A stretch of DNA of 64,000 nt, taken from Emydura subglobosa (lineage: Eukaryota; Chordata; Testudines; Chelidae). The stretch spans positions 90,937,313 to 91,001,312 of the forward strand of contig ML679946.1 of NCBI GenBank assembly GCA_007922225.1, in the 5' to 3' direction. Below, in pieces: positions 41,165 to 51,683 of this stretch (within the stretch, counting starts at the first letter, position 1; every line of letters starts with the position of its first letter). The position numbers were made by a program, and so were the translations under genes. The notes below the pieces were generated by a model. The model had not been told where the DNA came from and searched no databases. It was given only the letters and a program-made list of their open reading frames with translations.

Positions 41165-41530
41165 GTAGGGGGCCTGCTCCGGCGTGCGACCTGCCCCGCC
41201 TCGCCACAGCTGCGTGGCCGAGCAGGGATTGGTGGGGGCCGGGGGCTACCCGGGGGGGAGAGAGAAGCTCCCAGCAATGAGGGGGTGGGCGAGAGGCTGG
41301 CAGGCCTCCCCTCAAGCACTCAGCTCTGACTGGTGGGTACAGGGGTGTGTCACCCAGTGAGGTTAGTCTCCGTGTGGATGCTCTCAAACATGCACGTTTC
41401 CTCTGGGGCATCCGCACCTCCCACTGGCATGGGTCAGCGTGTGTTGGTGGCCATCCTGCCAGGGAAATGCGGTGGTGTGGCCCCGAGATGTGAAGGCGGA
41501 GCTCTTTGCTGGGCATGCTTCACCTGGAAA

Positions 41531-41926
41531 TAGGGTTCTCACCTTTGAAATCCAAAAAACCCGGCTGGCACCCTCCCTCCCACAAGGCAAGCCCGCTGCA
41601 ACTGCCGGACTCCAACCACATGGCAATTCTGCCCAACCTCCCCATCTCCTTTCCACAGCCACTTCCAGTATTTAGAGAGATCACTTGTATAAATAAGATG
41701 GATAACATCATTTTCTTACTTAAATTGTGGAAGTGGGAACACTGCAGCATCTTGAGCTGGACACAGAAACTTTTAACATTAGATAGACCAGTATGTTATG
41801 ACAATAATGCAAATCTTTAGACTCATGTTAAAAAAAAGGCAGATTAAATAATTTTTCTGGCAACTGGAAAATCCATAAAAAAACCCAGCCAGGCTGGTCA
41901 AATACCGGCCGGGTGGTAACCCTATA
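41531..41926. mobile_element. Short DNA-transposon-like element next to the CpG island
   Basis: Terminal inverted repeat 'tagggttctcacc' against 'tagggttaccaccc' (reverse complement of the right end). CTGGAAA occurs immediately outside the left end (41524-41530) and at 41927-41933, consistent with a target duplication. No coding sequence. Confidence 0.55.
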
Positions 41927-41952
41927 CTGGAAACCTATGCGGGAGTGTGGGT

Positions 41953-42069
41953 AGGGTGATCAGATAGCAAGTGTGAAAAATTGGGACTGGGGAGGTAAAA
42001 GGCACCTATATAAGAAAAAGCCCTGAATATTGGGACTGTCCCTATAAAATCAGGACATCTGGTCACCCT
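41953..42069. mobile_element. Short inverted-repeat element ('agggtgaccagat' type)
   Basis: Left end 'agggtgatcagatagc'; the right end reverse-complements to 'agggtgaccagatgtcc'. Interior 'attgggactgtccctata'. I know this as a frequent short turtle repeat; class uncertain. Confidence 0.65.
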
Positions 42070-42189
42070 GGGGCAGGGGCGGGGCGGAGGCGATGTCAGC
42101 ACTAGGACAATGACAAGCAGGCAATCTCTTGCCCTGACAAAGGGGAGCACTGAGTGTGTTTGCCAGAGTGGCCATGGGAGTAACAGGGA

Positions 42190-42400
42190 TACTTAGCATT
42201 TTTCATCCTTAGATCTTAAAGTGTACTGCAAAGGCAAGTATTGTTAATCTTTGTTTTAAAGATGGGGAAACTGAGTCATGGGGCAGTTAAATGATTTTCT
42301 CAGAATCACACAAGAAGTCAGTCAGTGGCACAACTGAGAATGTAAACTCGGCCTTCTAATTCCTGCTCAGGGACCCTACCTATTGGGCTTTGTGGTCAGT
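42190..42400 (-). mobile_element. MIR-type SINE, antisense
   Basis: Inverted MIR pattern: 'aaagatggggaaactgag', 'aatcacacaagaagtcag', 'tcagtggcacaactgag', 'ccttctaattcctgctcag'. Confidence 0.7.
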
Positions 42401-42729
42401 CATTTTTTTTTCTGTTGGAAGGAAAAGATTGCATAGCCGGCCCTGTCTTTCTCAGTTTTCTAGCTACTATGGCTCTCTGTGATATTTTTGGGGAAATATT
42501 TAAAAAGAGAAAACTCAGAATCTGAATGCGTCATTGAAACAAACAGCAATATCTTTCATTGCAAGACAGAAAGTCAGTAATATACTGCTCTAAAATGAAT
42601 GCCTGATGAAGGACTTATCCTTATCAGGAGAAAGGTAAACTTGGGCAGCTCTGATCTAATATGCAGGGCTTGAAGAATCCACTTGCCCATTTTGAGTAGG
42701 AAGCTTTCTCAGATGGGTGCCGATACCTT

Positions 42730-43998
42730 CTGTGGAATCTAAACCTTCATTTAAAATAAAAAAAGACGTTTCTAGCCATAAGTTGCTAAAATGGCTTTAT
42801 GGAAAATAGATCCTGTCAAACTAACTTGATATCTTTTTTTGGTGGGATTACAAATTTGGTTGATAAAGATAATAATGTTGTTGTAATATATTTAGACTTT
42901 TGTAAGGCATTTGACTTGGCACCACACACATTTTGATTAAAAAACTAGAAAGATATAAAATGACCATGACATCCATTAAAAGGATTAAAATATGGCTAAC
43001 TGATAGGTCTCAAAATGTAACTGTAGATGGGGAAGTGTCATCAAGCATTTGTGTTTCCAGTGGGGTCCCTTGGGGACTGGTTCTTGGCCCTATGCTATTT
43101 AACATTTTTATCAATGACCTGGAAGAAAACAAAATCATCACTGATAAACTTTGCAAATAACACACAAATTGGAGGGCTGGTAAATAATGCAGAGGACAGG
43201 TCACTAATTCAGAGCAATCTGGATCGCTTGGCAAACTGGGTGCAAGCAAACAATATGCATTTTAATACAGCTAAATGTAAATGTATCCATGTAGGGACAA
43301 ACAAAGATGTCCATAGTTAGAGGGTGGAGGACTCTATCCTGGGATGCTGTGACTATGAAAAAGATTTGGGTTGTGGTGGATAATCAGTTGAACATGAGCT
43401 CCCAGTGTTATGCTGTGGCCAAAAGAGCTAATGCGATCCTATAAACAGAGCAATCTCGAGTAGGAGAAGAGAGGTTATTTTACCTCAGTATTTGGTGCTG
43501 GTGTGACCACTGATGGAATACCATGTCCAGTTCTGGTGTCCACAATTCAGGAGGTTCAGAGAAGAGCCACAAGAATGATTAAAGGATTAGAAAACATGCC
43601 TAATAGTGATAGACTCCAGGAGCTCAATGTATTTAGCTTAACAAAGAGAAGGTTAAGGAGTGACTTGATTACAGTTTGTGAGTACCTATTTGGGGAAAAA
43701 ATATTTAACAATGGGCTCTTCAGTTAAGTAGAGAAAGACTATATCCAATGGATGGAAGTTGAAGCTAGACAAATTCAGGCTGGAAATAAATCATACATTT
43801 TTAATGGTGAGCGTAATTAATCATTGAATCAATTTATCAAGGGTTGTGGTGGATTCTCCATCACTGACAATTTTTAAGGCAAGATTGAATTCCGTAGAAA
43901 TTATTCTGGGGAAGCGCCATGGCCTGGGTTATGCAGGTGGTTAGACTGGATGATCAAAATGATCCTTTCTGGCCTTAAAATCTATGAATCTATGGAAA
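42730..43998 (+). mobile_element. CR1 LINE copy 1, RT and 3' end
   Basis: 5' truncated. Translation near 42930-43170 gives the CR1 reverse-transcriptase segment with 'VPWGLVLGPMLFNIFINDLE' followed, after a frameshift, by 'FANNTQIGG', where the family has Phe-Ala-Asp-Asp; the catalytic aspartates are lost. Later parts give 'RRATRMIKGLENMP', and the copy ends in the CR1 tail 'aaaatctatgaatctatgg'. Confidence 0.9.
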
Positions 43999-44359
43999 TT
44001 AACTCCCAAAACCAAACTACAATTAAACTCATACAGTGCTGCCTTCCTGTTTTCAGATGAACAACAGCTCCAGTGCCTCTGCTGCTACTCAGAGCTTCAC
44101 AAGCTTCGCAGAGTGAAAAATGACCAACAGTGTCTTGTTGTCAGTTTTTACTACTGTTTTTCAGATTCCTTTGGGCAGCTGTGAAACTGACAAGAATTGG
44201 GTCAATTTCATAAAACTTGGAAAAGCAGAGGCAGGTATCAGATGTTTACTAGGGAGGGAGACCTAAAAATGAAAGCAGAGGAAACTGTACTGTATCAGAA
44301 ACACAATCCTCATCCTTCTGGCAACAGCTAGGTAGGAGTAGAGTAGTTACTAATAAGCA

Positions 44360-44860
44360 TAAATATCTGAAGACTGGAATGACCTAAAATGCAAAGTAAT
44401 CCACATCGGAGAACATAATCCCAACTATACTTACAAAATGATGGGGTCTAAATAAGCTGTTACCGCTCAAGAAAGAGATCTTGGAGTCACTATTGATTGT
44501 TCTCTGTAAAGATCCACTCAATGTGAAGCAGCAGTCAAAAAAGCTAACAGAATATAACTATTAGGAAAGGGATAGTTAACAAGACAGAACATATGCCTCT
44601 GTATAAATCCATGGTATACCCACATCTTGAATACTCCATGTAGATCTGGTCACCCTATCTCAAAACAGATATATTGGAATTGGAAAAGGTTCAGAGAAGG
44701 GCAACAAAAATGATTAAGGGTATAGGATAGCTTCTGTATGAAAAGAGATTAAAAAGACTAGAATTGTTCAGCTTGGAAAAGAGACGACTAAGAGAGAATA
44801 TAATAGAGGTCTATAAAATCATGACTGGTGTGGAGAAAGTGAATAAGGAAATGTTTAGTA
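44360..44860 (+). mobile_element. CR1 LINE copy 2, fragment
   Basis: A different CR1 subfamily in the same orientation: 'tccacatcggagaacataa', 'gagatcttggagtcac', 'gttcagagaagggcaac', 'gttcagcttggaaaagag'. It lacks the 3' tail and is cut where copy 3 begins. Confidence 0.85.
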
Positions 44861-46262
44861 ATTTTAGTACTTTAGTAAGGCTTTTGATACTGTCTCACAT
44901 GACCTCATAAACAAACTAGGGAAATAAAACCTAGGCTATGTCTACACTGAGGGCAGCAAATGCACCACCGTCAGATCGATTTATCCGGTTCGATTGAGCG
45001 GCAGTGAAGACAGGCTCAATCAATCCGGAAGCCGATCTAATAAAACCACCGCCCCAAAAAGCGTAGCACTGCATCGACGGGTACGCATTTCCCGTCTGCG
45101 CAGTGCAGCGGAGATGGAGCGCTAAATGGAAGTTATGAAGTCGACGGGAGTTATGCAAGCTACTCTGGGTAGCTTGTGTAACTCCCGTTGACTGCCGCCA
45201 AATTTTGCCGGCAGTGTAGACCAGGCCCTAGATGGAGCTCCTGTAAGGTGGATGCGTAATTGGTTGGAAAACGGTTCCCAGAGAGTAGTTATCAGTGGTT
45301 CATAGTCAAGCTGGAAGGGCATGTAGATTGGGGTCCCACAGGGATCAGTTCTGGGTCCAGTTCTGTTCAATATCTTTATCAATGATTTAGTTAATGTCAC
45401 AGAGAGTACACTTATAAAGTTCGTGGATGATACCAAGCTGGGAGGGGTTGCAAGTGCCCTGGAGGATAGGATTAAAATTCAGAATGATCTGGACAAACTG
45501 GAGAAATGGTCTGAAGTAAATCGGATGAAATTCAATAAGGACAAATGCAAAGTACTCTGCTTGGGGAAGAACAATCAGTTGCACACATACAAAATGGGAA
45601 ATGACTGCCTAGGAAAGAGTACTGTGGAAAGGGATCTAGGGGTTATAGTGGATGACAAGCTAAATATAATCAACAATGTAACACTGTTGCAAAAAAGGCA
45701 AAAATCATTCTGGGATGTATTAGCAAGAGTATTGTAAGCAAGACATGAGAAGTAATTTTTCTGCTCTGCTCTGCATTGATTAAGCTTCAACAAGAGTATT
45801 GTGCCATATTTCAGGAAAGATGTGGATAAATTGGAGAAAGTTTAGAGAAGAACAAAAATCATTAAAGGTCCAGAAAACATAACTTATGAGGGAAGATTGA
45901 AAAAATTGGGTTTGTATAGTCTGGAGGAGAGAAGATTGAAGGGGGGGATATATCAGTTTTCAACTATGTAAAATTGTTTTTGTTAATCACTGAGGACAGG
46001 ACAAAAAGCAATGGGCTTAGATTGCAGCAAGGATTGTTTAGGTTGGACATTAGGAAAAACTTCCTAACTGTCAGGGTAGTTAAGCACTGGAATAAATTGC
46101 CTAGGGAGGTTGTGGAATCTCCAGCATTGGAGATTTTTAAGAGCAAGTTAGACAAATACCTGCCAGGGATGGTCTAGACTCTAGATAATACTTAGTCCTG
46201 CCTTGAATGCAGGGGACTGGACAAGATGACCTCTCGAGGTCTCTTCCAGTCCTATGATTAGA
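44861..46262 (+). mobile_element. CR1 LINE copy 3, interrupted by a MITE
   Basis: RT-domain remains run from 'aaggcttttgatactgtc' to the 3' end near 'ttccagtcctatgatt'. The active-site stretch reads Phe-Val-Asp-Asp-Thr-Lys, so both aspartates survive. Another part gives 'DKLEKWSEVNRMKFNKDKCK' and the end gives 'REVVESPALEIFKSKLDKYL'. Stops and frameshifts are present. A Harbinger MITE sits at 44934-45227. The copy ends about 90 bp before the NSMCE2 coding exon. Confidence 0.92.
44934..45227. mobile_element. Harbinger-type MITE nested in CR1 copy 3
   Basis: 294 bp, with ends 'ggctatgtctacact' and, reverse-complemented, 'ggcctggtctacact'. Flanked by CTA at 44931-44933 and 45228-45230. Removing element and one CTA restores a continuous CR1 reading across the junction. 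It shares 'gtaactcccgttgactgc' type sequence with the MITEs at 26019 and 59956. Confidence 0.88.
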
Positions 46263-46351
46263 GCTGTTGGAACTCTCAGTGGGATATTTGTACTTTTATT
46301 TCTTTTTTCCAAACACTTTATCTCTAAAACCCCTTTTCTGTTATTTCCAAG

Positions 46352-46498
46352 GTAATTATTTCAAGATGCCTGGGGGTTCAGTAATCTCATTCAACTGTGT
46401 GGATTCTTCTCTATCATCTCTGAAAAACTGCCAGTCGTACATAAACACTGGGATGGATATTGCTACAAATGTTGCTCTTGACCTGGTGCAAAATCACA
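46352..46498 (+). CDS. NSMCE2: NSMCE2 first coding exon (coding 46366-46498, residues 1-44)
   Basis: NSMCE2 (MMS21) is the SUMO E3 ligase subunit of the SMC5/6 genome-stability complex. This exon encodes the N-terminus that precedes the SMC5-binding helices; the SP-RING domain would be encoded outside the window. Acceptor after 'ttctgttatttccaag', ATG at 46366-46368, donor GTAAGT at 46499. The 44 codons plus one base read '[20 protein letters not shown]', then 'ALDLVQNH', aligning with the human N-terminus as I recall it but about nine residues shorter just after Met-Pro-Gly. The frame continues past the donor only to a TAA at 46504-46506. Confidence 0.88.
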
Positions 46499-46625
46499 GT
46501 AAGTAATTGTATTGAATATATTACCTTGTTTATTATCAATTTTGAACCTGATAGACAGCCCTAAGCATGCATATGTGGGGCTGGAAGCAATAGAAATCTG
46601 TCTTTACAGAACCTTCCATGGTGAA

Positions 46626-46764
46626 AAGTTCCAGAGGGTAGCTGTGTTAGTCTGTATACAGCAAAAACAACAAGAGTTCTGTAGCACTTTAAAGACTAAC
46701 AAATTTAATTTACAGCCCACGAAAGCTTATGCCTGATACAGAACTCTTGTTGTTTTTGCTGTCT
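46626..46764 (+). mobile_element. Fold-back element, family A, short copy
   Basis: Left part 'ttccagagggtagctgtg' and 'agtctgtatacagcaaaaac', 'ctgtagcactttaaagac'; right part 'cccacgaaagcttatgcc' and 'agaactcttgttgtttttgc'. Both ends read as inverted copies around a deleted centre. Confidence 0.75.
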
Positions 46765-46885
46765 TTACAGAGAGTAGCAGCTTCTCCTGTTTTGGCTAAT
46801 TTAGGGGTTACCATTAAAATCATTTCCCTGTCTTGAAAGATAAACTGAATGGAAATGTAAATAGCAAGAAAACAATGCTCTTGCT

Positions 46886-47059
46886 CAGTGGTTTTTACCC
46901 ATGGCCTGTGGGCTGCTTGAAGCCCAGTCAGCACACAGCTGCAGCCCATGTGCCATCCTCAGGGCCATACAGATAGTATATATACTGTGTGGCTGCAGCC
47001 CACACAACACAGAGAGCTGCATATGCGGCCCACAATGTTAAATAGGTTGAGAACCACTG
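46886..47059. mobile_element. Non-autonomous hAT element, 174 bp
   Basis: Ends 'cagtggtttttaccc' and, reverse-complemented, 'cagtggttctcaacc'. Flanking 8-mers CTCTTGCT (46878-46885) and CTCTAGCT (47060-47067) match at seven of eight. The interior contains 'gcagccca' motifs in both orientations. Confidence 0.78.
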
Positions 47060-47069
47060 CTCTAGCTCT

Positions 47070-48180
47070 TGTACCACAGAAGGCCAATTGTATATCAGTA
47101 TTCACTATTCTGCAGCTTTGCAGAAGATTTAGCAGTGCAGAAAGGTGGGGTGGACAACTGATCCATATAATCCTAAACTGATTACTTTGTTCTAATATAG
47201 ATCCTTTGTTTTTGTTTTAATATTTTCAAAAGTAACTAGTGATTTTTGGGTGCCCAACTTGTGACACGTTTAAGAGGCCCGATTTTCATAAAATGCTGAG
47301 CTCCTGCTTCTTGAAAGTGTCTCATGCTGGACATGAGGTACCTCATGGAGGTACCTCAAATCACTTCTGAAAATCTTGGCCATCATGTTTTCTAATGTCA
47401 GATGTATGCAAATCTGCTTTTCAAGGGGAAAGTAAAATGTGAGGTCCCCTATTCCTACCACCACTCAGTCAGTCAGCTTCTCCTGTGCTGTTACTGACAG
47501 GACAGTTGTACTCATTAGAGGACTGCCTAAAATGAGTGCTCTCAAATAGTCTTGGATAAACAGTAGCTCCACAAGAGGTCAAAGGGTGGCTCTTCCTTCC
47601 AGGATGTACCACAGAGGCTTTATCTCCCAATAGTCAAAGAGTCAGATAATAATAATTAATGAATCTATGTTTTAGTAGGAATGGATACTGAAAATCCCAT
47701 GAAAACAAAAGAATGACTATTCATGGCATACCTAATCTGACATTCAACAAAAAAACTAGACTAGATAGGCATCAGTAGGGTTTAGTTACAATGAAGAAGA
47801 ACAGTGTTCTATTTCTGGAGAGTGTTACCTTTCTCCCCTCTGGCCCTTTCACCATGTCAGAGACTATGGACAGGATTCTTAGCTATGTGCCATTCCCACT
47901 GCCTTGGCAGTGCAAAGGGAGCAGAAAGCTGTTTTAAACAGACAGCTGGGGATTCCCCTTGCATATGGGAAGCTGTGGCTGGAGTAGAATGCATATAACC
48001 AGCTCTATATCCCCCTGCTTCTGGTGTCATCCCATCTACCCCCATCTTAGGAGGCAATGCTGGGCTATGAGGGGATGCGCCAGAAAGTGCTGCGTTCCAG
48101 CAGTCCCAGACACTCAGAATGATCCCTAGTAGGCAGTAATTGCCAGCACAAGTTATAACAGCTCTGAGGCTGCACTATGT
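47070..48180 (+). other. NSMCE2: NSMCE2 intron, no element classified
   Basis: No exon recognised. The segment about 47860-48160 looks like part of a dispersed repeat but could not be named. Confidence 0.45.
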
Positions 48181-48189
48181 GAAATATGA

Positions 48190-48415
48190 ATTACATGTAG
48201 CACACTGGGCTGGGACTCAGGAGACCTGAGTTCCATTCCTGGCTCTGCCACTGGCCTGCTGGGTGATCTTGGGCAAGTTATGTCAATTTTGTGTGCCTCA
48301 GCTTCCTCACCTATGACGTGGGGCTAATGACACTGACCTCCTTTGTAAAATGCTTTGAGATCTACAGATGAAAAGTGCTGTATAAGAGCTAGGTATTACT
48401 ATCATTAACACTGAT
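48190..48415 (+). mobile_element. MIR-type SINE, nearly full length
   Basis: Contains 'ctgggactcaggagacc', 'ttcctggctctgccact', 'gtgatcttgggcaagtta', 'ctcagcttcctcacctat', then 'aaatgctttgagatctac' and 'agtgctgtataagagctagg'. The core and 3' LINE-like part are both present. Confidence 0.85.
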
Positions 48416-49262
48416 CTAAGGTCATTTACATGATGAAAATATAACCTGGTTACTGCTAATTTAGCTTAAAAATTAGTTAAATACCTGTGCAAGTATTTTC
48501 TGTGCATTTCATTTTTGACTTGGGGCTATTTTCTGCAGATTTGAATCTAATGTTAAGATTTCAGTTGCATTAATAATTCACTTAAAGATTGTGGAATGGC
48601 TTGATGGGCTGAAGATGACTGTTGAAGATTCAGAGGAAGGTTTGGGATGCGGTGAAGGACAAAGTTAAATTTCCAAGTGTGTTGTTAAGGAAAGCATGCT
48701 TCTCCCCTGTTAGATCAGAATAGTGCATGTTCCATTGAACAAAGAATATTGAAAGACAGATTTTCCCTTCCATTTTCAATTGACATCTACATAAATAAAA
48801 ATGAACAAGTTAATAGTCAAGCACCTCTTGGCTACAGTAGCAAAAGGTCAAATTGAGGAAGAAAATAATAAAATTAATTTCCGATGGAACAGTACTACAG
48901 GGAAGTGCTATTTCTTGGAAAGTAATTTACACCCTGAGAGTGCTTACTGTCTTCTCTCAGAACTCAGAGTGACTATGGAAGTCATCTTGTTCAGTAGTGT
49001 GTTGTTTCTGTGCTGAAATTGCAGCGTGGGCAGCCTTTGAATTTTATGCACCTCAGAAAAGTAACACTTAGAATAAACTATTCTGGACTTTGTTTTGACA
49101 ATAAATTGTGCTATTCTTTGTAGCCAGCATTGTTTCATGAATAAAAGGGATGTTTTATTGAAACAGTCTTTTTGTTAGAGCTGAATTGGTTTAAAAAGTT
49201 TTATTTCCTATATTGAAAAAAATAGGCTCAGTCCCCTCTTATTCTTCCCAACCAATCAGAAG

Positions 49263-49281
49263 TGTGCGTGTGTGTGTGTTT
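49263..49281 (+). repeat. (GT)n microsatellite
   Basis: An interrupted run of GT dinucleotides, about nine units with one C. Confidence 0.9.
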
Positions 49282-49597
49282 GATTTTGTTAGAATATCTT
49301 GTTTTGATATTGACAGCAGTTTGGTTATAGAAATAGTACAAATGTACCAACAGCCAAGTACTACCCTGTGATACAGGAGAGTAAGTTATGTCAGTTTGTT
49401 TCAACAGGCATTGCATTGCACAATGTGTCTTGAATACGTTATTTGAAGGGTGTTTGAGCAAGGGTCATGAGTGCTGTCAACTTTCAGGAATAAAATGCTC
49501 ATAAGGGCCAGACCCTGCAAACACTTACCACCAGTACATTGTTTACAATATACCCGGTACTGTGTGTCGAATCGGGTACTAAAACAATAACACATAC

Positions 49598-49711
49598 TTC
49601 CAGAGGGGTAGCCGTCTTAGTCTGTATACAGCAAAAACAACGAGAGACTAACAAACTTAATATTTGCAGGCATAAGCTTTCGAGAGACTTCAGCTCTCTT
49701 CTTCAGATGCA
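49598..49711 (+). mobile_element. Fold-back element, family A, single arm
   Basis: Contains 'ttccagaggggtagccg', 'tagtctgtatacagcaaaaa', 'gcataagctttcgagag' and 'cttcttcagatgcag'. No second arm. Confidence 0.75.
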
Positions 49712-50579
49712 GTAATACAGAAAATAGGTAACATACTGACTTCTAATTTTACAGCAAGAAATGTATTATAACTAGTTTAAGACATTAATGCTAGGGATGT
49801 ACTGGGCATATTCTCTACTGAAATATGGCTATTGTTACCTTGATGAGTTCTTGTTTTTTTAAAAAAGATAAAACAGTGAAGAACAGAAAAACATGAGAAC
49901 CAGCATATGTTTCTGAATTCCAGAGTGCATTAGCAACCTTTACAAGTGTAAACTGTCTTTAGTAGATCTAACAATGCTTTTATCCTGTGCCAATCTTGAG
50001 TGTTTTTCCCCCACCAACTAGTGTCAGTTACTGCAGATTAATATTCTGAACTATTTCTTTTTTACGTACGTTAGTTGCATTTGCAGTGTTCTCCATCCTT
50101 TCCTCTCTGAATGTGTCACAAACCAGAGAGCTTTGTTCCTTTTTCTTTTTTTCCATGTTTCACTTTTTATTTTTTCATGAATGGAAGTTGTGAAACAGCT
50201 GTAATGTCAATCTTCAAGTGAAGTAAAAAACAAAACATAACTCACCAGAGGAAGGAGTGGGCAAGGAATAAGCAATATTCTCAATGGGTTACAAAACAAA
50301 ATGAAAAAAACCCCAGCATCTTCCCATGCCTCTCTGATGGCTCTCACCTGTCATAGCTTCTTGGAAAAAATCCATACAAAGAACAAAGCTTTTCCCACAC
50401 TGTATATGGGAGCTATGGTAACCACACTGCAGGAAGTGGAGTTAGCAGCTATATAAATAGATAGTAGTGGCCTTATATTGAATGAAGTGGGAGTGTAGCT
50501 AATTATTGGATCCTGGTACAATAAAGCTGCTGATAGAAAAGGTGCCAGACTAGGGAATACGAGCTGACTGAGGATATTC

Positions 50580-50730
50580 AACCAATTATACTGATGTTAA
50601 TAGTACTTCGTTCTTGTTGGTCTTCAGAGGACATCAAGCACTTCATAAATATTAGTTAAGTCTCAAAACTTCTCTATGAAGTAGATAAGAGATGTAAGAA
50701 TTACTTATTCCCACCCAGTGAAATGAAGCC
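50580..50730 (-). mobile_element. Possible MIR/CORE-SINE fragment, antisense
   Basis: 'catcaagcacttcataaa', 'atgaagtagataagaga' and 'ttattcccacccagtgaaat' follow the inverted MIR order with many mismatches. Confidence 0.45.
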
Positions 50731-50869
50731 ACTCTTTGGATGGATCATATCTGTTGCTTAAAAACACATAGTAACTACACAACATTTTAAGATAGAAAAT
50801 GAAGTAAAGTACCATGTCTGATTGGAACAACAGAGGAGATTCTAGATAGGTAGAGTGTAAATACCTGAG

Positions 50870-51200
50870 TTTGGAATTTCAGCCAGGACATCTGTGTGGT
50901 GCCTATTCTTATAATAGGTGCCACTGGTTCTTTCATGGCCATGAGTGGTCAGAGTTTGTTTGACATCTCATCCAAAAGATGGCACCTGAGCAAAACAGAG
51001 CTGCCTAATCCCATACTGTGGTATCACTTCAATAGTGATTGAACGGGGAGGTTGCCACCCACTGAATTGAAATTGCTACTTCCCCTAGCACCTACATTTT
51101 CTTTTAGCTCTTTCCCATCCAAATACTGACCCAGCCCACCTCTGCTTAGCTTGTGAGACATAATAGGTTTATCAGACAAGGTAGCATGGTTGCAGGTCAG
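50870..51200 (-). mobile_element. 5S-rRNA-derived SINE (SINE3/AmnSINE-like), antisense
   Basis: At 51111-51165 the plus strand contains 'cccatccaaatactgaccc' and 'ctctgcttagctt', the reverse complement of the 5S rRNA internal promoter region ('aagctaagcagg' and 'agtacttggatgggaga'). The preceding part has 'catctcatccaaaagatggc', a motif I know from 5S-type SINEs. Promoter head at the right, body to the left, so the SINE is on the minus strand. Confidence 0.65.
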
Positions 51201-51607
51201 TACAGATATCGGCACTACTGTTGATGGCTAAGATGCCATAGTTTCAGATTTTTCAATACAGTCTCCCTAATGACAAACACTATGCTGTTCAGAATTAACT
51301 GGTGTGCGGCTGTAACTTTACAAGGACATATGCTTAGAGGTTTTAGGCTAGGCATTTCTAGTTCTTATAACCTCTTTGCACATGTAAATTCCATCCCAAA
51401 GTTTTATCCAACTTTGATGCTTCTCTCCAGAGCCTTTTACTATAAATTGAGGTATCCTGATTGGTCACAGAAATCCAGTGAGGTGTTTACCCCATTGTTA
51501 GATAAACTGCTTGTTTTTATATCTTTTTAAATATATAACTTTATTGAATTTTAAGCATAGTACAGATTACACTGTATATTGGAATACACAGATTGGAAAA
51601 GAGATGG

Positions 51608-51683
51608 GGCCAGATTCACTAGTGTAAATTAGAGCAGCTCCTTTGAAGTTATGGTGATATACACCTGCAGATAATCTGGCCCA
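51608..51683. repeat. Small palindromic repeat
   Basis: Left arm 'ggggccagattcactagtg', right arm reverse-complemented 'gggccagattatctgcagg', with a 'ctcctttgaagttatggtg' centre. A fold-back repeat common in reptiles. Confidence 0.65.

Larger units (their letters stand above)
40640..41300. promoter_or_regulatory. CpG island and shared WASHC5/NSMCE2 bidirectional promoter
   Basis: Sharp rise in GC and CpG compared with the AT-rich flanks, with no obvious TATA box. Minus-strand donor CACA|GTAAGT at 40800/40799 fits WASHC5 non-coding exon 1; plus-strand donor CAG|GTAGGG at 41164/41165 fits NSMCE2 non-coding exon 1. An ETS-like 'acggaag' lies at 41103-41109, a motif often found in such promoters. 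Transcription starts are expected between about 40950 and 41120. Confidence 0.75.

Noticed and set aside
40648..41329. Long overlapping open frames (119 and 183 codons) in the CpG island
   Set aside because: GC-rich sequence has few stops. The frames are Pro/Arg/Ala-rich and cross the promoter and first-exon donors, so they are not likely to be translated.
46267..46365. Upstream extension of the NSMCE2 frame to 46267
   Set aside because: The upstream part is a pyrimidine tract and splice acceptor; the ATG at 46366 aligns with the human Met-Pro-Gly start.
48801..49016. 71-codon frame near a MIR element
   Set aside because: No homology recognised and no coding context; chance frame.
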